Shown: one piece after another, positions 42,269 through 52,229 of the stretch | How the letters are laid out: every line of letters starts with the position of its first letter | Numbering within the stretch: the stretch's first letter is position 1 | NCBI RefSeq assembly: GCF_004014715.1 | Contig: NZ_CP034834.1 | Coordinates: 1,178,001 to 1,242,000 of the forward strand | Reading direction: 5' to 3' | Source: Pseudoalteromonas sp. R3 | GTDB lineage: Bacteria > Pseudomonadota > Gammaproteobacteria > Enterobacterales > Alteromonadaceae | Length of the DNA: 64,000 bases | Translations under genes and position numbers: made by a program | Notes under the pieces: generated by a model | Databases searched by the model: none | Seen by the model: only the letters and a program-made list of their open reading frames with translations | What the model was told of the DNA's origin: nothing

Positions 42269-44772
42269 ATGGAATCAACATTAAAAAAATTACTCCTAGT
42301 CACGTTAGCGTCAGCAACATTCAGTGGGGTTGCTGCTAATAAGGAAAAGCAACCACACCAACTGCGCGGTGCAAAGAATGATGTGCGTATCGTTGGCGGT
42401 GGAGAAACAACACCATTTGCCTACCCTTTTATGGGCAGTCTGCAGCTTTACGGTGGTCATCATTGCGGCTCCTCTTTAATCGCACCGAATAAAGTGCTGA
42501 CCGCAGCACACTGTGTTGAGGCTTGGAATATCAGTGACTTTTCGGTCAAATTTGGCGGTCATGACCTCACTGTTGATAGCCAATGGGAGGTTTATCAAGT
42601 GACCGATATCGTAATGCATGAGCGGTATCATGATACCTACACATATAACAATGACATTGCGATACTGACCCTAGAGCAGCCAGTTCAGGGGATAGAACCA
42701 ATCCAGCTTGCAGATCGTGCACTTAAAGACAGTTATGTCGAGGGTGAGAACTTTAAAGTCATGGGGTGGGGAGCATTGTACTCAGGAGGCCCATCGCCAG
42801 AGCAATTGCATGAAGTGGACGTGGCTTATATCTCAAACGAGGTCTGTAATGACGCCCAGCACTACAATGGCGATATTTCTGAGAATATGATTTGTGCCGG
42901 CTTTGATGAAGGCGGCAAAGACTCTTGTCAGGGGGATAGTGGTGGTCCTCTCATTGTCAATCGAAATAACCAATGGTTTCAGGTGGGAGTTGTCAGCTGG
43001 GGAGATGGATGTGCAGCCCCAAATAAGCCTGGTGTATACGCTGATGTAGCCATGCTTAACACTTGGGTAAATTTAAACCAGCATTACGTAGGGTTTGAAT
43101 TTGCCGAGACAATTATTGCGGATAAACCGGGTGCCACTGTATCGGTTAGCTTAAAAAACAAGTCGCAAGATCCTGTGCAAATCACAGGTTTTCAGCTCAC
43201 AGATCACGCTGCCGGAATGTTAGTTGGAACAGAAAATTGTACCGAAAAACTGGTAGAGCCAGGCCAGCAATGTAGCGTGTCGATAGTGGCTTCAGACAGT
43301 AACAAAGAAGGTCAATTTACCCTGGTCGCAGAGCTGGCCAGCCAGGACATTGCATCGAGAAGCGGGACCTTTAATTATGTGAAAGTACCGGCAAGCGATG
43401 CTGATATTAATGCGCATATGTCTTCTGAGCCCACTATACAGTGGTACACTGGCGGTGATGTACCTTGGTTGCTCGGCGAAGGTGTTACTGAGGGTAACGC
43501 TAAAATACCACTTTTAATCAGTGGTGATATTTCAGATCAAGCAGAAACCCCCAGCCTGACTGAGTCGTCTCAAAGGTCAATTTTGATTGCTGAAATTGAC
43601 CATGATTTAGCATTGGGTATTGATTTTGAATACCTATTGTCATCGGAGAATGCCTATGACTTTTTCAGTGTTTATATTAACGGTGACCGAGTCTTAAAGA
43701 ACTCTGGTGAATACGTCGCGTATGAAAAAGCATCATTTGATCTAAAACCAGGACCCAACAGCGTGGTATTTGAGTACCTTAAAGATTCTTCAGTGAGTGC
43801 AGGGACCGATAATGTTGCACTGAAAGCATTCAACGTCAAAATGCGTGAAAACCTGAGCCCGTCTATCAAGCTGGCACAAACCAGCTTCAGGGTGAGAAGT
43901 GGGATGAGCATGGACTTTAATGCAACAGGTACAATGGACCCCGAGGGGCACAACTATACTCTGGCCTGGACAGACATGACTGCACCTGAGGTAGTATTGA
44001 GTACAGACGAGGTATTTAAAGCTATCGCGCCTGCTGTAAGTGAAACGCAGATTCGTACTTATCAACTAACAGCCACTGACGAATACGGTGCAACTTCTAA
44101 ACAAAGCATTACTGTCACCATAGACGAAAACAAGCATCCGGTGCTCAAGGTCGCGCAAACGAAATTCGATGTAAGAGGCGGGTTTGAATTTACTTTAGAT
44201 GCAAGTGCTACCACAGACCCTGAAGGTGATGCCTTATCTTATACCTGGTTGAAACGCACTGGAGGTCAGCCAGTAAACGTTGGTGAAACCGCCATTGTAA
44301 AGCTCAAGGCTGATGAAGCCGATATTGGGAAAACTTTTATTTATGAACTCGTTGTAGAAGATGAGCTGGGTGGCGAATCAAGACGCCGGGTTGCCGTCGC
44401 GATTGTTGAAAACCAGGCACCTCAGATTACATTAACAGCAGAGTCAACTTCGGTGACATCGGGCGAGAATATTGAACTGAACGCGACTTCAGTCGACCCA
44501 GAAGGGGATGCACTAACCTTTAGCTGGGAGCAGCTATCTGGCAAAAGTGTCAGTGTATCGAGTAGTAGCGCTAAACTCAGCGTTGCGGCACCTTCAGTCA
44601 ATCAGAACGAAGTGCTTGAATTTGCAGTTACTGTGACTGATTCCTTTGGGCATCATCAACGGAAAACATCAAAGTGACAGTGAAACAGCCAGAAAAAGAC
44701 AGTGGTTCAGTGGGCTCATTTGCGCTTATGTTGATGTCTTTGGTGTTATTCACCCGTCGTATAAAGAAGTAG
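42269..44772 (+). CDS. Secreted trypsin-like serine protease with GlyGly-CTERM-type tail, frameshifted near the 3' end
   Basis: Signal peptide (1-23), short propeptide, activation site D-V-R40|I41-V-G-G, and a complete S1 domain with His81 (T-A-A-H-C), Asp129 (N-N-D-I-A) and Ser224 (G-D-S-G-G-P). Asp218 in the S1 pocket predicts cleavage after Lys/Arg. A long tail follows, including Asn/Asp-rich PKD-like repeats (D-P-E-G-D/H-x-L/Y-x-x-x-W, three copies). The frame stops at 44675-44677, but one more G at the GGG of 44648-44650 lets it read A-S-S-T-E-N-I-K-V-T-V and end at 44772 with S-G-S-V-G-S, a hydrophobic stretch and T-R-R-I-K-K, a GlyGly-CTERM-like sorting signal. Architecture resembles VesB-type type II-secreted surface proteases. 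The lesion may be a sequencing error. A strong terminator follows. Confidence 0.88.
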
Positions 44773-44810
44773 CCTGTAAGGGAGTATGTTGCTCTCTGCA
44801 CAGAATGCAA

Positions 44811-44846
44811 ACACCGCCATCATGGATGTGATGGCGGTGTTTTTTG
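44811..44846 (+). terminator. Strong rho-independent terminator
   Basis: ACACCGCCATCA (44811-44822) / TGATGGCGGTGT (44829-44840), 12-bp perfect stem with 6-base loop, followed by a T-run. It ends the serine-protease gene, supporting transcription through the frameshift to 44772. Confidence 0.88.
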
Positions 44847-44990
44847 TGGCAGCGCTATGCTGTTTTAAGCTAAATACTGCGCGGGTTGCGCTATATTGGC
44901 AGAGCCATGCTCTCACGCTGTTGTCTATCTGAACCTGGTTCTTATTGCGTTAGTAATCCGAATCAATAGTCACTCAACAACTTCAGTCAG

Positions 44991-47900
44991 CTACACGGTT
45001 GGGCTCACAGCCTGCTCCGACGTGATTTGGCAAATATTTTGCAACTTTTCTACAAAGCCTTGGTCTGGTTCATTGATAAAGTAATGCCCGCCTTGTTCTA
45101 GTTCAACGACATGATAATCTTCGGTAAATTGCTTCCAGAGTGCAGTGTTGTACAAATAGCCATCAGTCAACGGGTCATCTTTTGCTACTATGTTAAAGAC
45201 GGGCAAGGTGAATCTGTTATTCAGATAGTGCGAGAGATACACCCTGCGGCACCATTCGGCTAACTGAGCGTCGCGACTAAAGCGCTTGATGATGCTATCC
45301 CATTGCTCACTTGTAAACGGGTGTTGATTAGTTTGCAGCCCTGCACTGAGCAGCAGGCTCTTAATGGTGTTGTGATCCAGAGGGAGCCTGCTCTTTGTGT
45401 CTGTATCCGTGGCAGGTAAATCTTGTTCTGATAAAGTAAAAGCGTTAATGATCAGCGTATTAACGTCTATGTTCTTTGCTATCAAGCCCTGAGTTAAAAG
45501 CATGGCAACAGCACCGCCCAGACAATGCCCCATCACCACAACAGGCAATGATATGCGTGCCTGAATGTCAAGAATACACTGTGCAAAGTAGTCCTGATAG
45601 TCTTCACTGGAGACCTCGGGGTAAGACAAGGTGTAAAGGGCTATCGACGGTGGTAGCTGCCCCATCAGCGGCCTGTATATAAGGCCATCAGCACCGGCAT
45701 AGGGCAAACAGATCAACGCTACTTCAGCTGTGCTATCGCCACTTAACTGATGCAGGTAATCGCTCATCTTGCCGGGGTTGTCTGAGGTTGCCGTTTTTAT
45801 CAGTTTTGCCATTTTGGATAATGTACTGTTGTTGAATAGCTTCATAACGCTCAGCTCGACCTGAAAAACCTGTCTGATACGGGTGCTGAGTTGGATCAAC
45901 GAAAGGGAGTTGCCACCCAGAGATAAAAAGTTGTCGGTAAGTCCTACCTGGTCCTGTTCCAAGATTTCCTGCCAAAGTAAAGCCAGTGTGCGCTCTTGCG
46001 AGCTGACTGGTGCCACGTAAGAGCTACCTGTATCGCAGTTTGGTTCAGGTAACGCACTCAGATCAACTTTACCATTGATGGTCAGTGGTATGCTTGTTAA
46101 CTGTGTATAACTATTTGGGATCATGTACCCCGGGAGCGAAGCTTGCATTTTTAGCGCCAACGTTGTTGAACAAAAAGTCTGTCCAGGATTAACAACAACA
46201 TAGGCCGCCAGTTGAGGATTGTCCGAATTTCCCCAGGTGATGACAACGGCTTGTTTTACTCCTTCGATATCACTTATGCCCCGTTCTATTTCGCCGAGCT
46301 CAATACGATGGCCACGAATTTTAAGTTGGCTGTCTTTTCTGTGCAGATAAATTAACTCGCCTGAGGGTAACTGTCTGACCCAGTCTCCTGTTTTATAAAG
46401 GCGGGGTGTTACTTTGGCGTCCGGCAAGCCGCTATAAAAGGGGTTCTCGATAAATTGTTGCGTCGTTAACTCAGGTTGTCCCAGGTAACCTCTGGCAAGC
46501 CCGGGACCGCTGATGTGTAACTCACCGGGGCTACCAGTGAGCACTCGACGTCCATGACGGTCCAGCACATAAATACTACAATGATCTAGTGGCTTTCCGA
46601 TATTACCCGGGCAAACTTGATAGTGCTCATCGCATTTGTGTACGCTGGTCCAGACGCTGTTTTCAGTGGGTCCATACTCATTGTATAGTGCAATATGAGG
46701 CAGCAGCGTCTGATGTTGTTGGTGGATGTCTCTACTGAGCGCTTCGCCGGCAAGTATAACCGCCTGTATGTGTAAAAGTGGTGCAATTTCGGTGATACTT
46801 TCAATAAGGACCTGATAAAGTGACGGTGTCATCAATGTATGTGTAATATGGTGTTCATGCAGCATAGTTTGAACTGTAGCCGGGTTGTGATTAGGGCAAA
46901 TCACCAGCATGCCTCCACTACACAAAGTTCCAAATATCCCGGCTATGGCACTGTCGAACGCGTACTGGGAGACGAGTAAAAATGCTTTGTACTGACCATA
47001 CAAGGCAGATCTGTATTGCGTTGAGTACACGATACTGGCATGTTCAATCATAACCCCTTTAGGCTTACCGCTGGTCCCCGAGGTGTATATTACATAAGCG
47101 AGATCATTATATTTACTGTGTGCTGGTAGAGGAGCTGCTGAATGTGCTTGCGCGCAATCCGTAGTGAGTATTAACGGTGGCGAAGGGAGCGTCTGGATAG
47201 TGTGTGTGAGTTCCTCGTACAACAGGTTGTGCGTAAGTACTAACTTTGATTTTGTATCCTTTATGATATGAATTGAGCGTGTGTGAGGATTCTTTGGTGA
47301 AATAGGGACATAGGCGCCGCCGGCCTTCAATACAGCGAGTTTAGCGATGATCATTTCAATACATGGCTCGTAATACAAGGCAACCAGGAAACCAGGCTGA
47401 GGGGGCGATTGCGTATATAAGCTCACTTCTTGTCTTATCGCGCGTGCCAGACGATTGGCTTTTTCATTAAGTGCCCGGTAGCTCAGGCTGTCCTGCTGAT
47501 AAACCACCGCAATTTTGTCTGGGGTGTGCAGGGCCTGTTGCTCAAACAAGTCATGTAGCGTGTATTGATTGTTATTCCGGGCTGGACACAAGGTTTGTAT
47601 TTCCGCCGGCAGCTCCTGGTCATCAGTTAATTTTTCGAGCAGCTGAGCGGCACTCAGGTAAGGGGCCTGTGTGCCAAATTCCATCAAGGCAAGCAAACGC
47701 TCAGAAAACTGTTCCGCTTCTTTTTCTGACATGTACGCTCTGGAATAAATCACTTTAAGGATCAAGTTATCATTAAAGTCGAAGTCTAGCAGGCGTACCG
47801 CAAGCGGCTGGGCTTGTTGTTGATTGCTTAATAAAAAGGACTGGGCTTTGGTATTCTGTTCCAGGTTTTCATGGTCATAGTGCTCGTAGCCAATGATGAC

Positions 47901-48929
47901 GTCGGCCAGTCGTTCAGTCGTGAGCTCTAGCAACCGCGCTAGATGGCTCGACGGGTATTTGTGATGTCGAAATGCACTTGCCAGTGTCTGCGAAGCCTGT
48001 TCAGCGAGTGCCATAAATGAATATTCGCTGTTTGTCTCACACGTGATACAGGTTGTTTGGGCATACATGCCAACAACTTGTTTTTCGCTTCTTGTGCTAC
48101 GTCCATGTACAGCAATACCGAGGTCAACGTTTTCGTTCTCAGTCATTTGTGTCAGTAGTATAGAGAGTGCTGCGCTCATTACAGCCAATGGGCTCAGGTT
48201 ATGGCTTTGAGCTAGCTTCTGTATTTGCTGGTTTAAACCGGGACCTAATGGCAGATTAATTTCACCGTTACCTGATTGTTGATAATAGACTGGTAAGCGC
48301 ATAACAGCCCTTCCTGAAAATTGCTTTTTCCAGTAGTCCTGATCCTTAGTGTACCTTCGACTGTTGAGATACCTATGAGCATTCAGAACACTACTATGAT
48401 ATTGAGGAATGTCATGTAACCAATCTGTGCTGAGGTTTTGTGTCAGGCAATGATAAAGTTTGTGCCAATATTCTACCAGCCGATAGCCACCCATGCCGTC
48501 TATGATGAAGTGATGAAATTGTACGAACAAAAAGTAGTTGTGCTCACCCAGCTTGAGCAGGCAAGCTTCAGAGGTATGGTTATTCATTAACGACATGGGT
48601 TGTGCGTTACGTTGGCGGATCCAATCAAGCGCTTGCTGCTCAGGGGATCCCAGGTGAGAAAAATCTTCAAAGGCCAGTGTGACCTGTTTATCATCTGCTA
48701 TGCGCTGTTTAGGCAGACCGCTCGGTTGTTCAATGATTTCTATTCTAAGTGCATCAAGGTACTGGTGTAGCAGTTGCCAACATAGTTGCATCGTGGAAAA
48801 GTCTACGCTATATGTAAGTTTCTGATAACACGCTACATTATAGGATGGTTCATCCGGATAAAGCAGTTGATCGAGGTAAATGTTTTCCTGAGAAGGGTGC
48901 AAGGGTAACAGGTTTGTATGGCTGTCCAC
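44991..48929 (-). CDS. Single-module non-ribosomal peptide synthetase (C-A-T-TE), EntF-like
   Basis: 1312 residues: condensation domain (about 5-430) with intact H139-H-F-I-I-D-G145; adenylation domain (about 455-960) with YVIYTSGTSGKPKG (~610), N-E-Y-G-P-T-E (~746), Y-K-T-G-D-W and N-G-K-V-D; carrier domain with L-G-G-N-S-L (phosphopantetheine Ser near 1007); and a thioesterase with G-H-C-L-G-G (~1133) and E-Q-G-G-H-Y (His ~1281). The domain order and length equal EntF. Reading the specificity pocket by eye gives about D-S-A-L-I-A-E-V-W-K, which is not the serine code and which I cannot assign. No other NRPS, MbtH, PPTase or siderophore gene is in the window. It may release a dipeptide-like or acylated amino acid, or act with genes elsewhere. 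Confidence 0.92.
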   Translation of the reverse strand: MDSHTNLLPLHPSQENIYLDQLLYPDEPSYNVACYQKLTYSVDFSTMQLCWQLLHQYLDALRIEIIEQPSGLPKQRIADDKQVTLAFEDFSHLGSPEQQALDWIRQRNAQPMSLMNNHTSEACLLKLGEHNYFLFVQFHHFIIDGMGGYRLVEYWHKLYHCLTQNLSTDWLHDIPQYHSSVLNAHRYLNSRRYTKDQDYWKKQFSGRAVMRLPVYYQQSGNGEINLPLGPGLNQQIQKLAQSHNLSPLAVMSAALSILLTQMTENENVDLGIAVHGRSTRSEKQVVGMYAQTTCITCETNSEYSFMALAEQASQTLASAFRHHKYPSSHLARLLELTTERLADVIIGYEHYDHENLEQNTKAQSFLLSNQQQAQPLAVRLLDFDFNDNLILKVIYSRAYMSEKEAEQFSERLLALMEFGTQAPYLSAAQLLEKLTDDQELPAEIQTLCPARNNNQYTLHDLFEQQALHTPDKIAVVYQQDSLSYRALNEKANRLARAIRQEVSLYTQSPPQPGFLVALYYEPCIEMIIAKLAVLKAGGAYVPISPKNPHTRSIHIIKDTKSKLVLTHNLLYEELTHTIQTLPSPPLILTTDCAQAHSAAPLPAHSKYNDLAYVIYTSGTSGKPKGVMIEHASIVYSTQYRSALYGQYKAFLLVSQYAFDSAIAGIFGTLCSGGMLVICPNHNPATVQTMLHEHHITHTLMTPSLYQVLIESITEIAPLLHIQAVILAGEALSRDIHQQHQTLLPHIALYNEYGPTENSVWTSVHKCDEHYQVCPGNIGKPLDHCSIYVLDRHGRRVLTGSPGELHISGPGLARGYLGQPELTTQQFIENPFYSGLPDAKVTPRLYKTGDWVRQLPSGELIYLHRKDSQLKIRGHRIELGEIERGISDIEGVKQAVVITWGNSDNPQLAAYVVVNPGQTFCSTTLALKMQASLPGYMIPNSYTQLTSIPLTINGKVDLSALPEPNCDTGSSYVAPVSSQERTLALLWQEILEQDQVGLTDNFLSLGGNSLSLIQLSTRIRQVFQVELSVMKLFNNSTLSKMAKLIKTATSDNPGKMSDYLHQLSGDSTAEVALICLPYAGADGLIYRPLMGQLPPSIALYTLSYPEVSSEDYQDYFAQCILDIQARISLPVVVMGHCLGGAVAMLLTQGLIAKNIDVNTLIINAFTLSEQDLPATDTDTKSRLPLDHNTIKSLLLSAGLQTNQHPFTSEQWDSIIKRFSRDAQLAEWCRRVYLSHYLNNRFTLPVFNIVAKDDPLTDGYLYNTALWKQFTEDYHVVELEQGGHYFINEPDQGFVEKLQNICQITSEQAVSPTV

Positions 48930-49076
48930 TGTATAACTCCATTTTGTTCAGTGTTAAAGACGGAGGCTAGCGCCGTCAGTGTATTTATAGGGTACAGACA
49001 GGATGTTAAAGTGATGTTGATTGAGCTATTTGGCCCTGAAATTACTACATTTGCAAATGAATAATATTATACAGCT

Positions 49077-49292
49077 ATGAGGTTGTATCTGTTCTTGCGT
49101 TTACTAAAGGCGACTGAGCGGTTCAAATACGTAAAGTTTCCTTCTGTAAGTGATACGCACTTGCGCTTAATGACTTGTTTATATGTTGAACTGGTTTCAG
49201 CCAGTGAGGAAGGGCTGCTGGTATGCCATTATGCGCAAAATGAACAGTGTGATACTTCGACACAAAAGTTGTTAAGATATCGGCGACTTTAA
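49077..49292 (+). CDS. Short, possibly truncated HTH-regulator-like ORF
   Basis: 71 codons from ATG 49077. LYLFLRLLKATERFKYVKFP, L-R-L-M-T-C-L-Y-V-E-L and LLVCHYAQNEQ resemble the start of small MarR-like winged-helix regulators of marine gammaproteobacteria, but the recognition helix and remainder are missing. It could be a decayed regulator or a chance frame. It lies between the NRPS start and a terminator at 49318. No clear ribosome site. Confidence 0.3.
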   Translation: MRLYLFLRLLKATERFKYVKFPSVSDTHLRLMTCLYVELVSASEEGLLVCHYAQNEQCDTSTQKLLRYRRL

Positions 49293-49317
49293 TCAGGCGC
49301 TATCACGTCACCTTGAT

Positions 49318-49343
49318 AAAAAGCCGGATTTATCCGGCTTTTT
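49318..49343. terminator. Bidirectional rho-independent terminator
   Basis: AAAAAGCCGGA (49318-49328) / TCCGGCTTTTT (49333-49343) with loop TTTA. The stem carries its own T-run in either direction and lies 14 bases from the stop of the Na/Pi symporter gene (minus strand). Confidence 0.88.
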
Positions 49344-49356
49344 CTTAAAAGCCATT

Positions 49357-50988
49357 TCAACCAGAACGAGTGTCTGGGCTCAGTTGTGCATCAATCATGT
49401 GCATTAGTAACATGGCTTTTTGCCATTGCTGTGTCAGCTGCCACATATCAGACAGGCCATTAATATTGACCACCATATTATCGATTGGCAGGGTCGCATT
49501 GGTACCGGCAAGGATCAGATCATCCTTAACGTCGTCATGCAGTTGTTGCAGTTGTCCAAGCTCGGCGTCTAACGTACTTTCGCTCATCGACTCAGCTGTC
49601 AGACTGGTTTTCATGAAATGCCCTAGCTGAGACTGATATTCCTGAAGCTGGGCGTGTAATTCAGGATGCTCTGACAGGTGCTTTTGTGGCTGCAGGTGAG
49701 CCAGTTTTTCAACGCAATGGCAGCAGGTAAACAGATAGTGCTCAACGCGCATCAGCTTTGCCAGCAGATCGGTAGTTTCCTCTGACAGGGCCGACTGCTC
49801 CACGGTGACAATAAAGTTGCCAATATGCTGACAGAGCTGCTGAATGGTTTGGATTTCTTGTTCAATGGCTAAACTATCCAGAGGTTGTAGGGACTTATCG
49901 TACTGCGCCAATAGTTTGTCGGCCACCAATTTAGTTTCGAGCAGTAATGCGTTGGTTGCCAGGGCGGGTGTTTGTGCAATGGTTTTATCCAAAAATCGTG
50001 GCCGGGAGGCGGTTTCTTCTGCGCTGCAAAAGCGTTTCATTAAAAAGCCTGCCAGGCGGTTATTGAGTCCAAAGATCAGCATCACGCCCAGCACGTTAAA
50101 CAGAGTATGGAACAGCGCCAGTGACAGCGCCGGATCGGCGGTCAGGTTGAAAAAGCCAGTGATCTCAGTGATCAGATAAAACAGCACAGGTAAAATGGCA
50201 AAGGCTACCAAAGCGGTGAGCGCGTTAAATATGACCTGTGCCGCGGCGACGCGCTTAGCGTTGGATGTGGCGCCAATGGCAGCGAGCATTGAGGTAGAGG
50301 TAGTGCCAATGTTTGCACCTATCACCATAGCGCCGGCCGCGTACAGGCCAATCATGCCACTGGCTGCTGCCGTAATCGTCAGGGCGATGGACGCGCTGGA
50401 TGATTGAGTCAATGTGGTCATTACAATGCCAACCAGTAAAAATGTCAGCATTCCGGTCAGTCCTTCGGCAGTGAACTGGCTCAGATCAAAAGTAGCAACT
50501 ACATGTTCAAAGGCACCTTTAAGAATATCGATACCAATAAAAAATAAGCCAAAGCCAACCAGCGCCAGGCCGGCTGAGGCGAGCCTGGATTGCGGGCGCA
50601 ATAGTTTCATCAGTGCACCTATACCAATCAACGGCAGGGCAATGGCTTGAATGTTAAATTTAAATCCGACAGCGGCAACCAGCCAGCCTGTGATGGTTGT
50701 GCCAACATTAGCGCCATAAACAATGCCCAGCGCCTGGTGCATAGTGATTAGGCCAGCGTTAACAAAGCCCAGTGAGGCAACAGTCACCGCGCTGGACGAT
50801 TGCACCAGTGCGGTCATACAAAAGCCAGATGCAATGCCGCGCTGTGGTGTTTTGGTCCAGGTGGCCAGCACTTTGCGCAGCGATGATCCTGCGGCAAGTT
50901 TCAGACCGTCAGTCATCATGCTTATGGCGACGAGGAAAATTCCCAGGCCTCCGAGAAGGCTACCTATCAGTTGCAGTGTATCCATCAT
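49357..50988 (-). CDS. Na/Pi cotransporter family protein (NptA/YjbB-like)
   Basis: 543 residues from ATG 50988 (GGGA 8 bases upstream); ATG 51000 and the open frame to 51036 are alternatives. The membrane half has two inverted repeats each with the family's Q-S-S-S signature (TALVQSSSAVTVASLG and TTLTQSSSASIALTIT) and G-A-N-V/I-G-T-T motifs (YGANVGTTITGW, GANIGTTSTSM). It imports, or possibly exports, phosphate coupled to sodium. The C-terminal ~200 residues form a PhoU-like helical domain (LATNALLLETKLVADKLL..., LMRVEHYLFTCCHCVEKL), common in this branch. Monocistronic; its terminator is at 49318-49343. Confidence 0.9.
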   Translation of the reverse strand: MMDTLQLIGSLLGGLGIFLVAISMMTDGLKLAAGSSLRKVLATWTKTPQRGIASGFCMTALVQSSSAVTVASLGFVNAGLITMHQALGIVYGANVGTTITGWLVAAVGFKFNIQAIALPLIGIGALMKLLRPQSRLASAGLALVGFGLFFIGIDILKGAFEHVVATFDLSQFTAEGLTGMLTFLLVGIVMTTLTQSSSASIALTITAAASGMIGLYAAGAMVIGANIGTTSTSMLAAIGATSNAKRVAAAQVIFNALTALVAFAILPVLFYLITEITGFFNLTADPALSLALFHTLFNVLGVMLIFGLNNRLAGFLMKRFCSAEETASRPRFLDKTIAQTPALATNALLLETKLVADKLLAQYDKSLQPLDSLAIEQEIQTIQQLCQHIGNFIVTVEQSALSEETTDLLAKLMRVEHYLFTCCHCVEKLAHLQPQKHLSEHPELHAQLQEYQSQLGHFMKTSLTAESMSESTLDAELGQLQQLHDDVKDDLILAGTNATLPIDNMVVNINGLSDMWQLTQQWQKAMLLMHMIDAQLSPDTRSG

Positions 50989-51133
50989 ACTCAATCCCAT
51001 GGCGGTGGCATGTTGCGTAAGGCACGCGCTGGCCACCTAATTTTACCTCCATCAAAAGTACCACGATTGATAAAATGGTCATTGTCGGAGGTCAATTTTT
51101 TAAACAGTTACATATATTTAGGGATATAAGCAG

Positions 51134-51160
51134 AACCGGGTAAAGTCAAGTTACCCGGTT
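51134..51160 (-). terminator. Hairpin downstream of DUF2306 gene
   Basis: AACCGGGTAA (51134-51143) / TTACCCGGTT (51151-51160), 10-bp perfect stem, 7-base loop, 11 bases past the stop codon. No long T-run, so strength is uncertain. Confidence 0.6.
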
Positions 51161-51171
51161 TAAGCTGGTTG

Positions 51172-52017
51172 TCAGAACAGACTATTGAAAATCATCATGA
51201 CTCGGGGGCTCCACATCATCATGGTTGCGGCGCCCACACCAATGAGTGTAATGACAGCGGCGAAGCTGATGGCAGCCGTGGCAAGCCATTTGGCTGTGTC
51301 TGTACGGCGTTTCTTGGCCCAGAAATAAAGCTCCGCAATAAACATGGGTAACAGGTAACACAGAAACGATAAAGTGATATCTGCCGGGCCATCCAGGCTA
51401 CGGGTGTTACCGTTGGGACCCTGATTGATAACATACCAGCCCATCAGAAACAGGCGAAACGCCCATACGCCGTTAACCAGAATAAAGCTGTGGACAGCCC
51501 AGCGCTGGTGCGCTGCAAATTGTTTGTTTACTGCGCTGCGCCAGGCGAGCAGGATAAATACAGGGATCAACAGGCCATTGAGTGTGACGCCCATAGCACC
51601 TATATCACTGAGGCGGATACCCACACCCCAGGAAAGATACAAACCAGTCAGTGCACCACACAAACCGAAGAACAAAAACATTCTGCCATTATAGCGATGA
51701 AAACGCGGGTATTTTTTACGCACGCCGGGGGAAAGCTGAAAAATACCACTGATAGCCATAAATGCCGCAGGAATGATGTGGCCAAAAAACATGAAAGAGT
51801 TAAAGCTACCTGTACTGTCAAATCCCTGAGTTGGAGATACTTTGTCGGCTTGTTCTGCAGCCCCTATGAGCAAAGGAAGCGCATAAAGGCTGAGAATATA
51901 AATGGCAAAGGCCCACTGGCCCACAAGCGCAATCACAATCCAGGTTTTGAGTGCGCCCTGAAGGGTGTTATCTGCCGAAATGGACGGCGAGAAGTGTTCT
52001 TTTAATAAGGTTAGCAT
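51172..52017 (-). CDS. DUF2306 membrane protein
   Basis: 281 residues from ATG 52017 (a GTG at 52029 is the alternative). Seven or eight predicted membrane helices. The central core FMFFGHIIPAAFMAISGIFQL, followed by K-Y-P-R-F-H-R-Y-N-G-R and, further on, H-Q-R-W-A-V-H-S-F, is the DUF2306 (predicted membrane protein) signature. His residues in the helices recall haem- or quinone-binding membrane proteins, but no function is established. Divergent from a membrane-bound AraC regulator, which probably controls it. Confidence 0.85.
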   Translation of the reverse strand: MLTLLKEHFSPSISADNTLQGALKTWIVIALVGQWAFAIYILSLYALPLLIGAAEQADKVSPTQGFDSTGSFNSFMFFGHIIPAAFMAISGIFQLSPGVRKKYPRFHRYNGRMFLFFGLCGALTGLYLSWGVGIRLSDIGAMGVTLNGLLIPVFILLAWRSAVNKQFAAHQRWAVHSFILVNGVWAFRLFLMGWYVINQGPNGNTRSLDGPADITLSFLCYLLPMFIAELYFWAKKRRTDTAKWLATAAISFAAVITLIGVGAATMMMWSPRVMMIFNSLF

Positions 52018-52229
52018 TGTAGTCACCACAATTTAACTGTTTGATTTAAGTGCTAATGTGGCATGTTATTCGTAAATCGTCGCACCGTATTTGAAAGTCG
52101 GCACATGGTTTTGGCTTTTTTGCCGAAGTTTAAATGTGCGCTTTGTAATGTTTTCTTACAACCGTACATTGAAGCAAGTTAGTGAAGTCATTATGATCAC
52201 CATAGCGCATTACATTGAGTACTTGACTT

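Noticed and set aside
44991-48929. NRPS as enterobactin synthetase EntF
   Set aside because: Domain order and length agree, but the pocket residues do not match the serine code and no entABCDE-type genes are nearby.
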